NCBI RefSeq assembly: GCF_030247185.1
Contig: NC_080571.1
Coordinates: forward strand, 233,137,666 to 233,201,665
Direction of reading: 5' to 3'
DNA length: 64,000 nt
DNA from: Malaya genurostris
Taxonomy: Eukaryota; Arthropoda; Insecta; Diptera; Culicidae
Part shown: positions 21,590 through 33,240 of the stretch, in pieces
Layout: every line of letters starts with the position of its first letter
Position numbering within the stretch: position 1 is the first letter of the stretch
The notes under the pieces: generated by a model
Databases searched by the model: none
Seen by the model: only the letters and a program-made list of their open reading frames with translations
What the model was told of the DNA's origin: nothing
Program-made: the position numbers and the translations under genes

Positions 21590-24500
21590 CTGGGGGGCGA
21601 GTAACCATAGGAAAGATCGGGTAACCAACCCCGGTGGGACGTTGGTCGTATGCCGACAGGGAAGGGGTGGGGGGGGGGGGGGGGGCTTGCTTTCTCTTTA
21701 CAGAGAGCAAGCCTACCCGGGCGTCTGTTCCCCATCTTGGGGCGGCTCGAAACAGCGTCTGTTCTCCATGTTAGGAGCGGCTGATTACCGTCCTTGTGTC
21801 CGTGTGGGACTCTAAACAGTGCTGACACGATGGCCCTCCGGCGAGACAGGAGGTTGGTGCAGGCCTAACAATCGCAACACTTGTTACGAATAATCAGGAT
21901 ATAAATACGACTCGGAATAATCGGCAAAGACCTACGCGACGAAATAAGGACTACGATTGGAAGCTTGTCACATGGAACTGCAAATCGCTTGGCTTCCCAG
22001 GATACGACCGAATGCTGCATGATGAGCTTCAAATCCGCGGCTTCGATGTCGTAGCACTGCAGAAACTATGTTGGACGGAACAGAAGGTGTGGAAAAGTGG
22101 GCATCGAGCGGCTATCTTCTACCAGAACTGTGGGACAACCAGCGTTCTAGGAACGGGATTTGTAGTGTTGGGCAAGATGCGCCAGCGCGTGATTGGGTGG
22201 CAGCCAATCAGTGATAGAATGTGCGTATTGAAGATCAAGGGCCGTTTCTTCAATTACAGCATCATCAACGTGCACTGCCCACATGAGACGAGACCCGATG
22301 ACGAGAAGGAAGCATTTTACGCGCAGCTGGAACGAACCTACGACAGCTGTCCATGGCGGGATGTAAAACTTGTCATCGGCGACATGAATGCTCAGGTAGA
22401 CCGGGAGGCAATGTACAGGCTTGTAATCGAGCTGGAATGCCTGCACGAGGTAACAAACGACAACGGCCAACGATGCGTGAACTTTGCAGCCTCCCGAGGA
22501 ACGGTAGTACGAAGCACCTTCCTCCCCCGCAAAGATATCCACAAAGCCACCTGGAGATCATCTGATCAACATACGGAAAATCAAATCGACCACGTTCTCA
22601 TCGACGGGCGATTCTTCTACGACGTCATCAATGTCCGCACCTACCGCAGTGCCAACATTGATTCTGACCACTACCTTGTTGCAGTTTGTATGCGCTCAAA
22701 ACTATCGACGGTGCACAACACTCGTCGCACAGGAACACCGGGATTCAATCTCGAGCAGCTACGTAGCGTTCGTACTGCAGAGGAATACGCGCAACAACTG
22801 GAGCAAGTGCTACCAACGGAAGAGCAGCTAATATAAGGAATATAAGATCCGCCGTGAGTAGCACTGCTTCAACCGTACTAGGTACGAAGTTATCGAATCG
22901 AGGAAATGACTAGTTTGACGGCGAATGTCCGCAGTTGGTCGAAGAGAAGAATGCAGCAATGGCGAGGATGCTGCAACACCGCACTAGAGCGAACGAGGAA
23001 CGATACAGACAGGCACGGAACAGACAGAACACGGTTTTCCGGAGGAAAAAGCGCCACCACCAAGATCGCGAAGCGATGGAACAGATGTACAGAGATAGGG
23101 TAACAGAGGTATTTTGGCCCACTTTAAGATTGATTTTATTTTGGCCCACTTTGTAAAAATATCCCCCAAATGTTATAATATCTTTGAAAACCCCTTCCGC
23201 AATAGGTAATTTAATGTGATTAGCTTCAAATTGATGCAACATGGGTTACTTAACATCGATAAAATCCGATGAAATTGATAAAGTTTGTTAGGTGGGCCAA
23301 AATATATGAAGTGGCCAAAATACCTCTGTTACCCTACCAGTGGTAAACTTCTCACGAACGAATGTGAGGTGATCGACAGATGGAAGCAGTACTATGACGA
23401 GCATCTGAATGGCGAAGCACAGGATACAGAGAACGACACAGGAATCAATCTGGGTGCACGCTCACGACGACAGATTCTCAGCACCTGATCTGACGGAGAT
23501 AAGTGAGGAGATCGCGGGCAATGACCAGTTACCAGGCGAGCTGCTCAAACATGGAGGAGAGGCACTGGCTAGAGCACCGCACTGGACGATTTCTAAGATT
23601 TGGGAGGAGGAGATTCTACCGCATGAATGGATGGGGATGGGGTGGTATGACCCGTCTACAAAAAGGGCGATAAGTTAGATTGTTGCAATTACCGCGCAAT
23701 CACATTGCTCAACGCCGCCTACAAGGTACTCTCCCAAATCCTTTGCCGTCGTCTATCACCAATAGCTAAGGAATTCGTAGGGCCGTACCAAGCGGGATTT
23801 ACTGGAGCCCGCGCCACTACGGATCAGATAAGTTTTCCAGACATGTGTCGTGAATACAACGTACCCACGCATCACCTATTCATTAACTTCAAAGCGGCAT
23901 ACGACATAATCAATCGAGAACAGCTATGGCAAGATCATGCACGAATACGGTTTCCCGGATAAACTGACGCGATTGGTCAAAGCAACGATGAATAGAGTGA
24001 TGTGCTACGTCCGAGTATCTGGGACACTCTCGAGTCCTTTCGAATCTCGGAGAGGGCTACGGCAAGGTGATGGACTCTATTGTATCTTGTTCAGTATTGC
24101 CTTGGAAGGTGTGATTCGAAGAGCGAGGATCGACACGAGCGGCACGATCTTCCGAAAGTCCGTACAACTTTTTGGCTTCGCTGACGATATTGATATTGTA
24201 ACACGTAACCTTGAGAAGATGACGGAAACCTACATCGGACTGAAAGCTGAAACTAGGCGTATCGGACTGGCCATAAATACGTCGAAAACAAAATACATGA
24301 GAGGAAGAGGCTCTAGAGAAGAAACACTACGCCTCCCACCACGAATATTGATAGACGGTGACGATATCGAGGTGATTGACGAGTTTGTGTATTTGGGCTC
24401 ACTGGTGACCGCCGAAAATGACACCAGCAGAGAAATACAGAGACGTATTTTGGCAGGGAATCGTGCGTACTTTGGACTCAGAAAAACCCTTCGATCGAGA

Positions 24501-25000
24501 AAAGTACGCCACCGCACGAAATTGACCATCTACAAAACGCTCATTAGACCGGTTGTTCTCTATGGCCACGAGACCTGGACTATGTTGGCAGAGGACCAAC
24601 GCGCCCTCAGTGTTTTCGAAAGAAAGGTACTGAGGACCATCTATGGCGGAGTGCAGATGGTAGACGGAACGTGGAGACGGCGTATGAATCACGAATTGCA
24701 ACAGCTGCTAGGAGAACCACCCATCGTACGGACAGCTAAAATCGATCGTCTACGATGGTCTGACCATGTCATAAGGATGTCGGACGACAGCCCAGTGAAA
24801 ATGGTTCTTAAATCTAATCCGACTGGTACAAGAAGAAGAGGAGCGCAGCGAGCAAGGTGGATCGTTCAAGTGGAGGGTGATCTCAGAAGCGTCCGTGCCT
24901 TGAGTGGCTGGCGACGAGCAGCCAAGGACCGAGTTATGTGGAGACGTATTCTTGATACAGCAAAGGACACTCCAGGCCTATAGCTGTTAGGTAAGGTAAG
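21590..25000 (+). mobile_element. RTE-clade non-LTR retrotransposon, near full length but decayed (copy 2)
   Basis: The 5' region has a G-run (21667-21686), a GCTTGCT/AGCAAGC hairpin and a duplicated block of about 35 bp containing GCGTCTGTTC. Reading is open from 21826 with the endonuclease domain (TWNCKSLG, IGDMNAQVD, DSDHYLV), but the expected LQE glutamate is Lys (ALQKLCW). A stop follows at 22836. The linker is frame-broken and interrupted by a MITE (23098-23334). The reverse transcriptase resumes in pieces. From 23937 a 348-residue frame keeps GLRQGDGLYCILFSIALE, FADDIDIV and the C-terminal region. It ends at 24983 followed by GGTAAGGTAAG. It lies antisense to, and inside an intron of, the snoRNA host. 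Homolog of 6353-7738. Confidence 0.9.
23098..23334. mobile_element. 237 bp MITE inserted in RTE copy 2
   Basis: Inverted ends GGGTAACAGAGGTATTTTGG and CCAAAATACCTCTGTTACCC, flanked by TA on both sides. Removing the element and one TA rejoins the retrotransposon at YRDTSGKLLTNE. No coding potential. Confidence 0.9.
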
Positions 25001-25086
25001 TATACTGCCGTTCTACGCATAATTCTCCCATATTCTATGGGATTTCATATACATACGGGATAATTATGCGTAGAACGGCAGCATAG
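25001..25086. repeat. Palindromic mini-element (hairpin), copy 1
   Basis: TACTGCCGTTCTACGCATAA and the inverted TTATGCGTAGAACGGCAG form a stem of about 30 bp with a short loop around TATTCTATGG. It abuts the RTE tail. Confidence 0.75.
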
Positions 25087-25332
25087 CACATATGTAGTGT
25101 TATGCCAAATAGCCTTTCTGCCAAATAACCTTTGCCAAATGATCGTGTACCAAATGACCGTCGACAAAACGGGGAGTAACCATATACGACGATAGTAAAC
25201 ATACAGAAGGGCTGAAAACATTCCTGATGGTAATAAATTTTGATCGTTAAATTTAGGAAGTACACATTTTCAATTACCTGTGTTTGAACAGAACAAAATA
25301 AGTGAAAGAAAAACGCAAATTCCTAACAATGC

Positions 25333-25417
25333 TATACTGCCGTTCTACGCAGAATTGTTCCATATTCTATGGAATTCTTTTTATATATGAGACAATTATA
25401 CGTAAAACGGCAGTATA
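25333..25417. repeat. Palindromic mini-element (hairpin), copy 2
   Basis: Same family as 25001-25086: TATACTGCCGTTCTACGC and GCAGTATA-type inverted ends around CCATATTCTATGG. Two copies lie about 250 bp apart. Confidence 0.75.
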
Positions 25418-25986
25418 GTTGTACTTGTTACATTTTAGTTCTAATTTAAAGTCAATTCCCAAGTAGCCAAATGTCACTTGTTGAAATTTGTATGTTTCAC
25501 AATTTTACATAATAGTTATATTTGTTAGGTAAGTTGCTTCACGCGTATTAGTAACGAACGTGAAACGAATTTGTTTAGAACTAGCTTTCCGCTTTTTTAA
25601 TGAGTTCATATTACTGCTTGTGAAACATCCAAAAAATCTTGAATGAATGAGTTATGCTCCAAACCGGTTTGAGATTCGATTACACAATATGTTGATTCGA
25701 GTACGTAGTTTCACGTTTAGTTTTTACAGAACAAATATAGCTACTATGAAACAAGTCGAACTTTTAACAAACATCGAATGTTGCACAGTTGCTACTTGAA
25801 ACATTTCCAGAAACAATTAGCTTGTTGCACATCATACAATCAAAGTGCGTTTTTTTTTCAATAACACGATAGTTATGAGAAGAGTATGAACGACAATACA
25901 ATAACAAGTTGTGCTACTTGTGTAAAGGATAGATCGAGTGAATATTTCTTAAACAAGAAAAACGTATCTCACTTTGTTCTGTGTGT

Positions 25987-26077
25987 GATTATCAGATAGG
26001 GCAAGTCTGGGTAAACTGGAGTTTCAACAGAATAGTTCAGATCCCTTATGCGTATATGTAAAAAATCATCATTGTTA
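25987..26077 (-). ncRNA. Box C/D snoRNA, 18S guide (AGGGCAAGTCTGG), copy b
   Basis: C box ATGATGA (26066-26072), D' CTGA (26037-26040), C'-like TGTTGA, D box CTGA (25992-25995). CCAGACTTGCCCT is identical to copy a, so the same 18S G is predicted. The D' guide (ACGCATAAGGGAT) differs from copy a and its target is unknown to me. Confidence 0.9.
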
Positions 26078-26283
26078 TCTTTCCACGAAAGAAAGTTGAA
26101 TTTTCGATTTTAATTCTAATTCGTTCTAACCTGAAGACTAATACTTACCTTTCAACATAACATGACAATATGAGAAATCGAACAGATCACAGTTCAATCT
26201 GGAAATATAACGAAAAAATCGAGTTAGAAAAATGCAACTGTTTTTATTATTTCTCTATATCATTAAACAACGTTCAGAATAAA

Positions 26284-26340
26284 AAGCATCAGCACTATTC
26301 CTAAGACAGGGATAACTGAAAATATGCTTCATCATCGAGG
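26284..26340 (-). ncRNA. Box C/D snoRNA, 28S guide (ACAGGGATAACTG), copy b
   Basis: C box ATGATGA (26329-26335), D box CTGA (26289-26292), guide CAGTTATCCCTGT as in 14812-14872. Short, under 60 nt. It lies in the intron between exons 26375-26554 and 26149-26198. Confidence 0.8.
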
Positions 26341-26626
26341 AAAATTACAACAGAAAGAAATCAACGAAACTTACCGTTTTAAAATTAGCAGAAATCTAAT
26401 CCACTCTTCTTGCCGTAGTGTTCAGACGGACTTGGAAACCGTTGACCAGGGTTACGAGTCTTATTGATTCGAAGAATACTTCCAGTCCGGAGTTGAAACA
26501 TACGTTGTAGACCAGAGCTTTAACTCCTGATGGAAATAGCTCCATCTCATTCTTCTGAAAAGAAAAAAAACAGTGAAATTTAATTACTGTTATCAAATTA
26601 GCCATTTCTCTCTTCTAAAGCGAATT

Positions 26627-26716
26627 TGTATTCAGATTAGAACTAACAACATATGCACATTCAGCCTGGAGCGGTACATCAATTGTTCTAATTAATATAA
26701 ATTATCATCATTTAAA
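26627..26716 (-). ncRNA. Box C/D snoRNA, 28S P-loop guide, copy b
   Basis: C box ATGATGA (26705-26711), D' CTGA (26661-26664), D CTGA (26632-26635). Guide TGTACCGCTCCAG is as in 17336-17423, and the rest is clearly homologous (shared TTAGTTCTAA block before D). Intron between exons 26854-26892 and 26375-26554. Confidence 0.85.
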
Positions 26717-27725
26717 GTACAGAGAAAAGAAAAAAAATATTTTATACAAAAAAAAAACAAGTAAACCCGTTTTAATGATTGAGCAATTGTTAACTAGGAA
26801 TTCTCAATGGTGTTATCAGATTCACTGTTACTGATTTGAGAAAAAAAACTTACCATTATATACATTTCCATCCAACACCGTTGTGATAAAGTCTGTAACA
26901 ATATATTGTAATTTGTAATTGTAATTTATCAGCCCACAACCTGGCAGACCGTGTCCGCCCATCTGCTTGAGTGAGGTTCACTTCAAGCTGGCTGTGAGCC
27001 TACTAAAGCCTGACCGTTGATATGCACTAGACCGTATAGCACACCGGCTTCCTCCACCAGCAGGCGCTGCTCTGAGTCCCACTGGTTTCAGATACATTAG
27101 GTTAGGGATAGTGGAGATAAATAGGGAAATATAGCATTTAGAAGTTTACTAACTACTACTAACTACTGTCTTTGTGGCTGAAAATAAAACGTACGGAACA
27201 ATAATAATAATTACAATAATAACAATAATAATAATAATGGTAATAATAATAAAGTGACATTAAAAACAATAGTGCACTTACCCCTCTCTCCCCACCTTAC
27301 CTCAGCTTAACAAAGGTCAAGTTATCACTCAGTTACCATCTTTTCGTCGTTCTCTGGAGACGCCCCAGGGTTCTTCTTCCTAAAATTTCCTTGCTCTTAG
27401 GCCTTCGATGACAGTTCCTTATTTCAACATTCTCGTTTCATTGCGCCCCCACCATGAAATGAAATAAGATAAAATAAAGTCAGGTGTTAGTAAGTCTGTT
27501 GGATCATATGATGCAAGGTAAGGATGCGCATTCAACACCAGATTGTCCAGGGAAGCCACAGTATGTACACAATGGCACGATTGCTTAAAATGTCTTCACA
27601 CCTGCCCTGATCAGTTTCGCCGTCAATGCAACCTGTATAACATCAGTACCGATATCGAACCGGATCGGAAGGTTTGAAACTTCCCCAACGGTTCATAAGA
27701 TGTCAATCCGCTCCTATTCCTGATC

Positions 27726-27927
27726 AGAGATGCCAGAACCGCAGATATGTCTGTAAATCTGCAAATTTTACAGACTTTTGAAATTGTCGCGACCTTTTTT
27801 CTAAGTTCGTTTAGTAATACATCATAGAGAAATTTCTGCAATATTTGCTAACAGCAGATTTGTTTTCAGATATACAGACTTTTGCAACGCTGTCTGAAGA
27901 TATTTGAAATTTTTTTCTGGCATCTCT
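27726..27927. mobile_element. MITE with AGAGATGCCAG ends
   Basis: 202 bp, perfect 11 bp inverted ends AGAGATGCCAG / CTGGCATCTCT. The inner parts have repeated ACAGACTTTT and TCTGTA motifs. A related copy is at 55595-55863. Confidence 0.8.
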
Positions 27928-27989
27928 GATAATAATAAGTCCACTTTTTGAATTTAATTCACCTGTTCCGGACGAATGTGATATATTAA

Positions 27990-28136
27990 TCACCCCCATT
28001 CTGCATCCCGATCGAGTCGGACCCCGTCAAACGAATGTAAAAACCTGAACTCGATCGAGCTACAGAACGCAAAACTTCACACCCGATCGAAACAATCCGA
28101 CTCGAACAGAACACAGAGCCGGGGTGAATAAGCATC
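27990..28136. mobile_element. MITE of the CACCCC-ATTCTG family
   Basis: CACCCCCATTCTGCA at the left and inverted GGGGTG at the right, inner CGATCGAG motifs. The better-preserved copy is at 48940-49119. Confidence 0.7.
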
Positions 28137-28804
28137 CCAATTGCATCAGTAATGCCTGAAACAACCCAATGGCCCATTGTCAATTTCAAGCAGTATCAGT
28201 CATGTCAACTCTGTGATAAATACAGATGATATAATAAATTCGTTTTACCGTTTTAAGCGAACGATCGATCTCGGTATGATCCGACTTGGTCAACACGAAG
28301 TGTAAATTGACTCCCACCCTCATCCGCCAAGCAGGGTACGCGCCCTGTAGTTTATCATCCTAAGCTCAGGGCAATAGGATAGTTACTATTAATAATATAA
28401 AATTTATAATTTTGTTAATAAAAGTTTACATGTTGCACACTTCCCACGTTAAGAATATTAGCAACAGTCACAAAGTGGGTTGATAATCGAGACATCTATA
28501 GTAAGATGTTAGTTCCTTATCAACAGTTGCACTCTGTCCCACCGCTTGCTAATACTCCGCACCTCCTCATTCTGCTAAAAACAGGAGTCACCAGTCATCA
28601 TTTGACACCGTGTAGGCATGAGGTCGGGGCTTGTGACGACCAGAGCTAAGTCAATCAAACTGCCGATACAAACAGTAAGATATGATATTTGTCGCTCCTT
28701 CCAGGATGTCGTGCACCTTTGACCCCCTATAAAGTCTGTAACAATATATAAATAAAAAATTACAACTTTTGCTTACTTAAATTGCACATACCAATTAACC
28801 AAGG

Positions 28805-28886
28805 GAATATCAGTGAATGGAAATCAACATATGTATATTCTGACTGGAGCGGTACAAATAATATCCAGTGGAATTCATCATTGATG
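28805..28886 (-). ncRNA. Box C/D snoRNA, 28S P-loop guide, copy c
   Basis: C box ATGATGA (28875-28881), C'-like TGTTGAT, D box CTGA (28810-28813). Guide TGTACCGCTCCAGTC extends to 15 nt and matches 28S GACUGGGGCGGUACA with one G-U, slightly better than copies a and b. D' is a degenerate CAGA. An inverted-repeat element (28889-30003) begins directly beside it. Confidence 0.85.
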
Positions 28887-28888
28887 TA

Positions 28889-30003
28889 TTTCAGATGTTT
28901 TTCAAAGAAGAGCTCATCTTACAAAATTAATCGAGTTTATCTCGTTTTTTCATCTTCAAATTATCTTTTATTTTTGTTATTTTAGGTAGTTTTTGAACTT
29001 TTGAATATTGAAAATAATAAATAAAATTACCCGCGGTTTTGTCTTAAACACGAAAACTATTTCATTTCACCAAAAATCCGCGAGGGCGTAGCTTCATAAC
29101 TCACACAGGGAGCATAGAAGTACACTGAGGTCTCTTTTTAAAACCGCGTGACGTCGGAAATTCGCATAAAAAAAAACTCAAAACTAAAGAAAAAAATTTG
29201 TTAATGCCAAATATTTTAGAAATTCATGAAACGTCCAGATATGGTGCAATCTCAAAATCTCTCTTTTTGTTAAAATCGACTTACATAATTTGAGACCGTC
29301 TAACTTCGGAAATCCGCATGAAAAAAAAAACGCAAAATGGACGGAAATGTTTTTTGATGCCAAATATCCTAGAAATGCATGAAACGTAAAGATTTGGTGT
29401 AATCTAAAAAAATGCGTTTGTAAAATTCGACTTTGGGACCCAGAAAAATTGAGCTGTCCTAAATCAAAAATTTTTTGTTTATGCCAAATGTCTTCGAAAT
29501 GCATGAAACGTCGAGATCTGGTGTAGTCTGAACATTTGTTTTTTTTGGGTGTCACCAGATCCACTTGAAAACCCGCGTAAACTTCGGAAATCCGTATAAA
29601 AAAGCTGCGTGAAAAGAAACCGCATAAAAAAACGCGTAAAGAAATCGGAAAGGGGCTAAGCTTTTTTATGTTGATTTAATCAGCGGATATAATGAAAAAT
29701 GAAAAAAAAATGGGGGAACGGGTATAGCGTGATGGATAAGTCGATGCCTTTCACGCAGCCCACTTGGGTTCGATTCCCAACCCCGCACATAGTGACCACA
29801 TAGTTAAAACCTCTATAATGGAAACAAAAAAATGCATACCTTTTATAGATGAACCAACAGTTCATCGATTTATCAAAAAGTTATCTGAGAATATACGATA
29901 ATTTCTAAATAGGAATGGAAATTAAAATCGAAACATTCATCAATGTTTTTTTTCCATTTGCTACCAATGTTAAATTCGCCCTTCTTTGAAAAACAGCTGA
30001 CTT
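28889..30003. mobile_element. Inverted-repeat transposon, non-autonomous, with nested SINE
   Basis: Ends CAGATGTTTTTCAAAGAAG and CTTCTTTGAAAAACAGCTG. The inside includes about four diverged repeats of a unit of about 130 bp (29140-29600) with CTTCGGAAATCCGCATAAAA, CCAAATAT and ATGCATGAAACGT. A SINE interrupts it at 29705-29835. A second, partial copy of the family is at 43190-45020, interrupted by the 43267-44466 element. No coding potential. Confidence 0.65.
29705..29835 (+). repeat. tRNA-derived SINE, family 1
   Basis: Starts GGGTATAGCGTGATGG (A-box region), B box GGTTCGATTCC, then CCCCGCACATAGTGACC and AAACCTCTATAATGG before an A-run. It lacks the central block present in the 18770 copy. 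Confidence 0.85.
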
Positions 30004-30849
30004 AAATGTTAAATTCAAACATACTCACTATATAAGAACTGACAATCCTCCAGGCACGTATTCAATTCTGCAATGAGAACAAAAAATACCAGTTCAGTGG
30101 AAAAATTCAATCCGAAACTACAGAATTAACCATCAAACAGCGATTGTTATTAGTGTTGTGATGGGCATTTCACATAGAAACGAAAAAGCCCTGCAAAGTA
30201 GCTAACTATTGCTTTAGCCCAGTGCACCGGTCAAGCCGAATCAGTGGAGATAGATGAGGCCGACAAATAATGTGGTAATCAACTGGACGTGTATTGTTTC
30301 AGATGTTTCAGATAACAAAACAGGTCTACTGTCGGTGAGGAAATCAGCCGTTTGTCTGATGGACAAATACAAACGATGAAGGATTACACCGATTTAACAT
30401 CTACTCTAGTCCCAGGCGTCCTTTCAGGTCAGGTATAAGCGCGCTGCAGAACAGCATCCAACCCTGCCCCGAATGGTTTGCCCGGACGTAAGCGAGATTA
30501 AAGTAAATAATTCCAAGGGTTACCAACCTTTGTCGGCTTCCGACTCTTTTTGCTATATATCGCCAATCAATATGCTTCAGCAACCCTGTAAATAAGAGAA
30601 AGGAAAATGGCCTTAGAAAAACTGAAAGCAACCAAGTAAATAATTAAATTAATTTGTTGGTAATACTAATAAGAGTTCTAGTGTAAAGCTCTTTCGATTG
30701 AAAGAAAATGTAAGATGACTAGTTCACTAGAAGAATATACCACACTTTACTATTGTCCATTCGCGTCAGAATAGTCCAACAATAGAAGACTATTTCTGTG
30801 TCATGTCAGGACTGTTATTCCCTAATTTGTGCCATGATTAAACTTAAAT

Positions 30850-31039
30850 CACAGAGAACAGACATTCAAGTAGAGATCGAAATGTTTGTGTAGAGGCGCC
30901 TATAGAGCCCAGCAATCGCTTATGGGCTCTTGCGTTCGAGCCTGCATACAACGGCAATTCATGCGTGCAAAATCGGACGCAACGGTGATTTTCAACGAAT
31001 TAAAAAAAGTTGATATGAGCTTGAATGTCTGTTCTCTGC
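30850..31039. mobile_element. MITE with ACAGAGAACAGACATTCAAG ends
   Basis: 190 bp with inverted ends ACAGAGAACAGACATTCAAG and CTTGAATGTCTGTTCTCTG. A second copy is at 42115-42361. It lies just downstream of host exon 31062-31143. Confidence 0.8.
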
Positions 31040-31319
31040 GCTTGGATGTAGTAGATCTTACCTTTTTCGTTCACAGCCAGACACATCATCCGAGAAGATG
31101 AAAACCAAATCCAACTCAAGCGCGTCTTAGTCAGTCAGGAATGCTGAAAACAAAACAAAGGATTAATGAATGTGTTATAATTGATAATGTGAACCAATTC
31201 TTCAATGAAGGATTTAGGCGGTGAATCATTTTGCGAATAATTTTTACTTTCAGATAAAATTTGACAACCCTTGACCCCGACGAAGATGACACGAACCGAA
31301 AAAACTGTTTTAATCCACC

Positions 31320-33240
31320 TAGTGGTGCACCTTTGTCATATTACTTATACCATCATAAATACTACGAATGTAATCTAGCAAAATCTACGAACAAAAACGT
31401 GCTTAATCCACCTAGCAGTGAGATGATACGTTTTTAATTTCCACTTTAGAGTTTAGGGTAATTTGAGGTACTTCCAGAGACGGTATTCAGGAACCAGCAT
31501 ATCCCAAACCGAATCGTATGGCCATATGACGAATAAATTGCAATATTTTTGAGTCCAACTTTAAAGCTTTTCGGAATTTTCATCTTCTATATCGCTTTGA
31601 ATTTTAAAAATTCATCATCCTACAATTCCAGAATCGGAAGTCAGAATTGGATAAAATTGGATTTATTTTAATTGAACTTTTGTTTTTGAATCTCGATTTG
31701 GCTTTTTGCGAGAAAGCGGTTGAGCTTTGAGAAACGATTCGATACTGGAACCGGAATTCAAAATTCGGTGTAGCCGAAGTCAGACAAATTCACCTGAGTA
31801 GCTGTATAGTTTACATTTGTTTCAAAATGTTTGAAAATCAATGTAGACATCTTTGAGGAATCGTAGTGCGAATTAAATTTTTGGGTGCCTTCCGATACGA
31901 AAACTGAATACAACCAAGAATGAAATAAGTTTATTTGGTTATCGACTATCGAAATCTGCTAACCCGATAAATCTGATTAATTTATGTGAGATAGACATTT
32001 TTATACTAATCACCCTGTATCTCCGAAACCGGAAGTTGGATGATTCTTAGATTTCATTTGAATCTTAGATCGGTTTAGCCATCTACGAGAAAAATGAGTT
32101 TCACATTCATCCTGTATTTCACATATCATCCTGTATTTCCGCAACCAGAAGTCGGAACCAAACATAATTCAGGAACCTTGTTTGGGAGTATTCAACTTTT
32201 CATATGAATCTGAATTTGTAGAAAACGGTTGAGTCATCTCCAAAAAAATTGAGTGAAATTATTTGTCACACACGCATTTGCTGATCTCGACGAACTGATT
32301 CGAATGGTATATGGCTGTTATGTTCTTCCAGCATTTATTGATGTAAGTAGTTTAAATCAATATAATTATGGAATTACTTTCAACTCGAAAATTCTGCCAT
32401 CATTTGGTTTACATATGTCATATTCGAACAATTATGTTGCCAAAAACGAACCGTGCTAAAATCGGTCCGAAGCAAAATGTCATGAAAAAATACTGTACAC
32501 AGTCTTTTTGGTACCTAGAAACAATTGTATGTAACAGTATAAAAAATTGTGTTTTATGTTGCTCCCAAGCATTTCTTTGTCAGACAGCGCTCAAAACTTC
32601 TACTGCTCGAATAGGGGAAAAAATCCCTTACACAAAAAATTCGATATCTCCGTTAAAAATTGACGGATTTCAACAATCTATGGCATTGGATAGCATTGCC
32701 GTGCGAAATTTAAATCTGGAAACATATTATGTTTTTAAGGTCAAGTGTGACAGATAATGTCAAAAACTGAAAATTTTGACATAAAACATATTATAACTCA
32801 AAAAGTAAACACTCAAACCATTCAATAGCGTTCTGGGTGACGGGGAGACCTTTTATTTGCGACTAGTTTGATCAAAATCGGTCCAGCCATCTCTGAGATC
32901 TTGATCTCTTAGTTGACAACACACATACACACATACACATACACATTCACACACACGCACGCGGACATTTGCTCAGTTCGTCGAGCTGTACCGATTGGTA
33001 TATGACATTCGGCCCTCCGGGTCTCGGAAAATTTTTCTAGTTTGAGCGAATTCTATACCTATTTTTTATATTTATAAAAAAAGGTAAAAAACCCTACAGT
33101 TCCGGAACTATAGGGATGCAATTCTAAAGCTTTGTATGGAATCATAAAACCTTTCATTTGAACCTAAGTTTGTGAAAATCGGTCGTGCTCTATCTGAGGA
33201 AAGTGAGTAAGTAATCAGCGTAGGTTTTGGTTTTCGTTTT
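31320..33240 (+). repeat. Diverged copies of the abundant interspersed repeat
   Basis: Blocks with CCACCTAGTGG, then repeated CCGGAAGTC / TCATTTGAATCTTAG / CGGTTTAGCCATCT motifs, a CA tract (32920-32965), CAGTTCGTCGAGCTG, TATATGACATTCGGCCCTCC, and further units to 33240. These are the reverse complement of the order at 11128-12694. No gene. Confidence 0.65.

Larger units (their letters stand above)
26907..28728 (-). mobile_element. Non-LTR retroelement insertion with 21 bp target duplication
   Basis: Flanked by the direct repeat ATAAAGTCTG-TAACAATATAT (26886-26906 and 28729-28749). On the minus strand the 3' end is GGCTGATAAATT followed by ATTACAA-type repeats, as in LINEs with short-repeat tails. 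No long reading frame remains, so it is an internally deleted or non-autonomous copy. It carries two MITEs (27726-27927 and 27990-28136) and a small AAT-rich microsatellite (27199-27255). The duplicated target includes the TTACAG acceptor of host exon 26854-26892. Confidence 0.8.

Noticed and set aside
21393..21828. Overlapping frames with Pro or Gly runs around the G tract
   Set aside because: Low-complexity translation of the poly-G/poly-C tract in the RTE 5' region.
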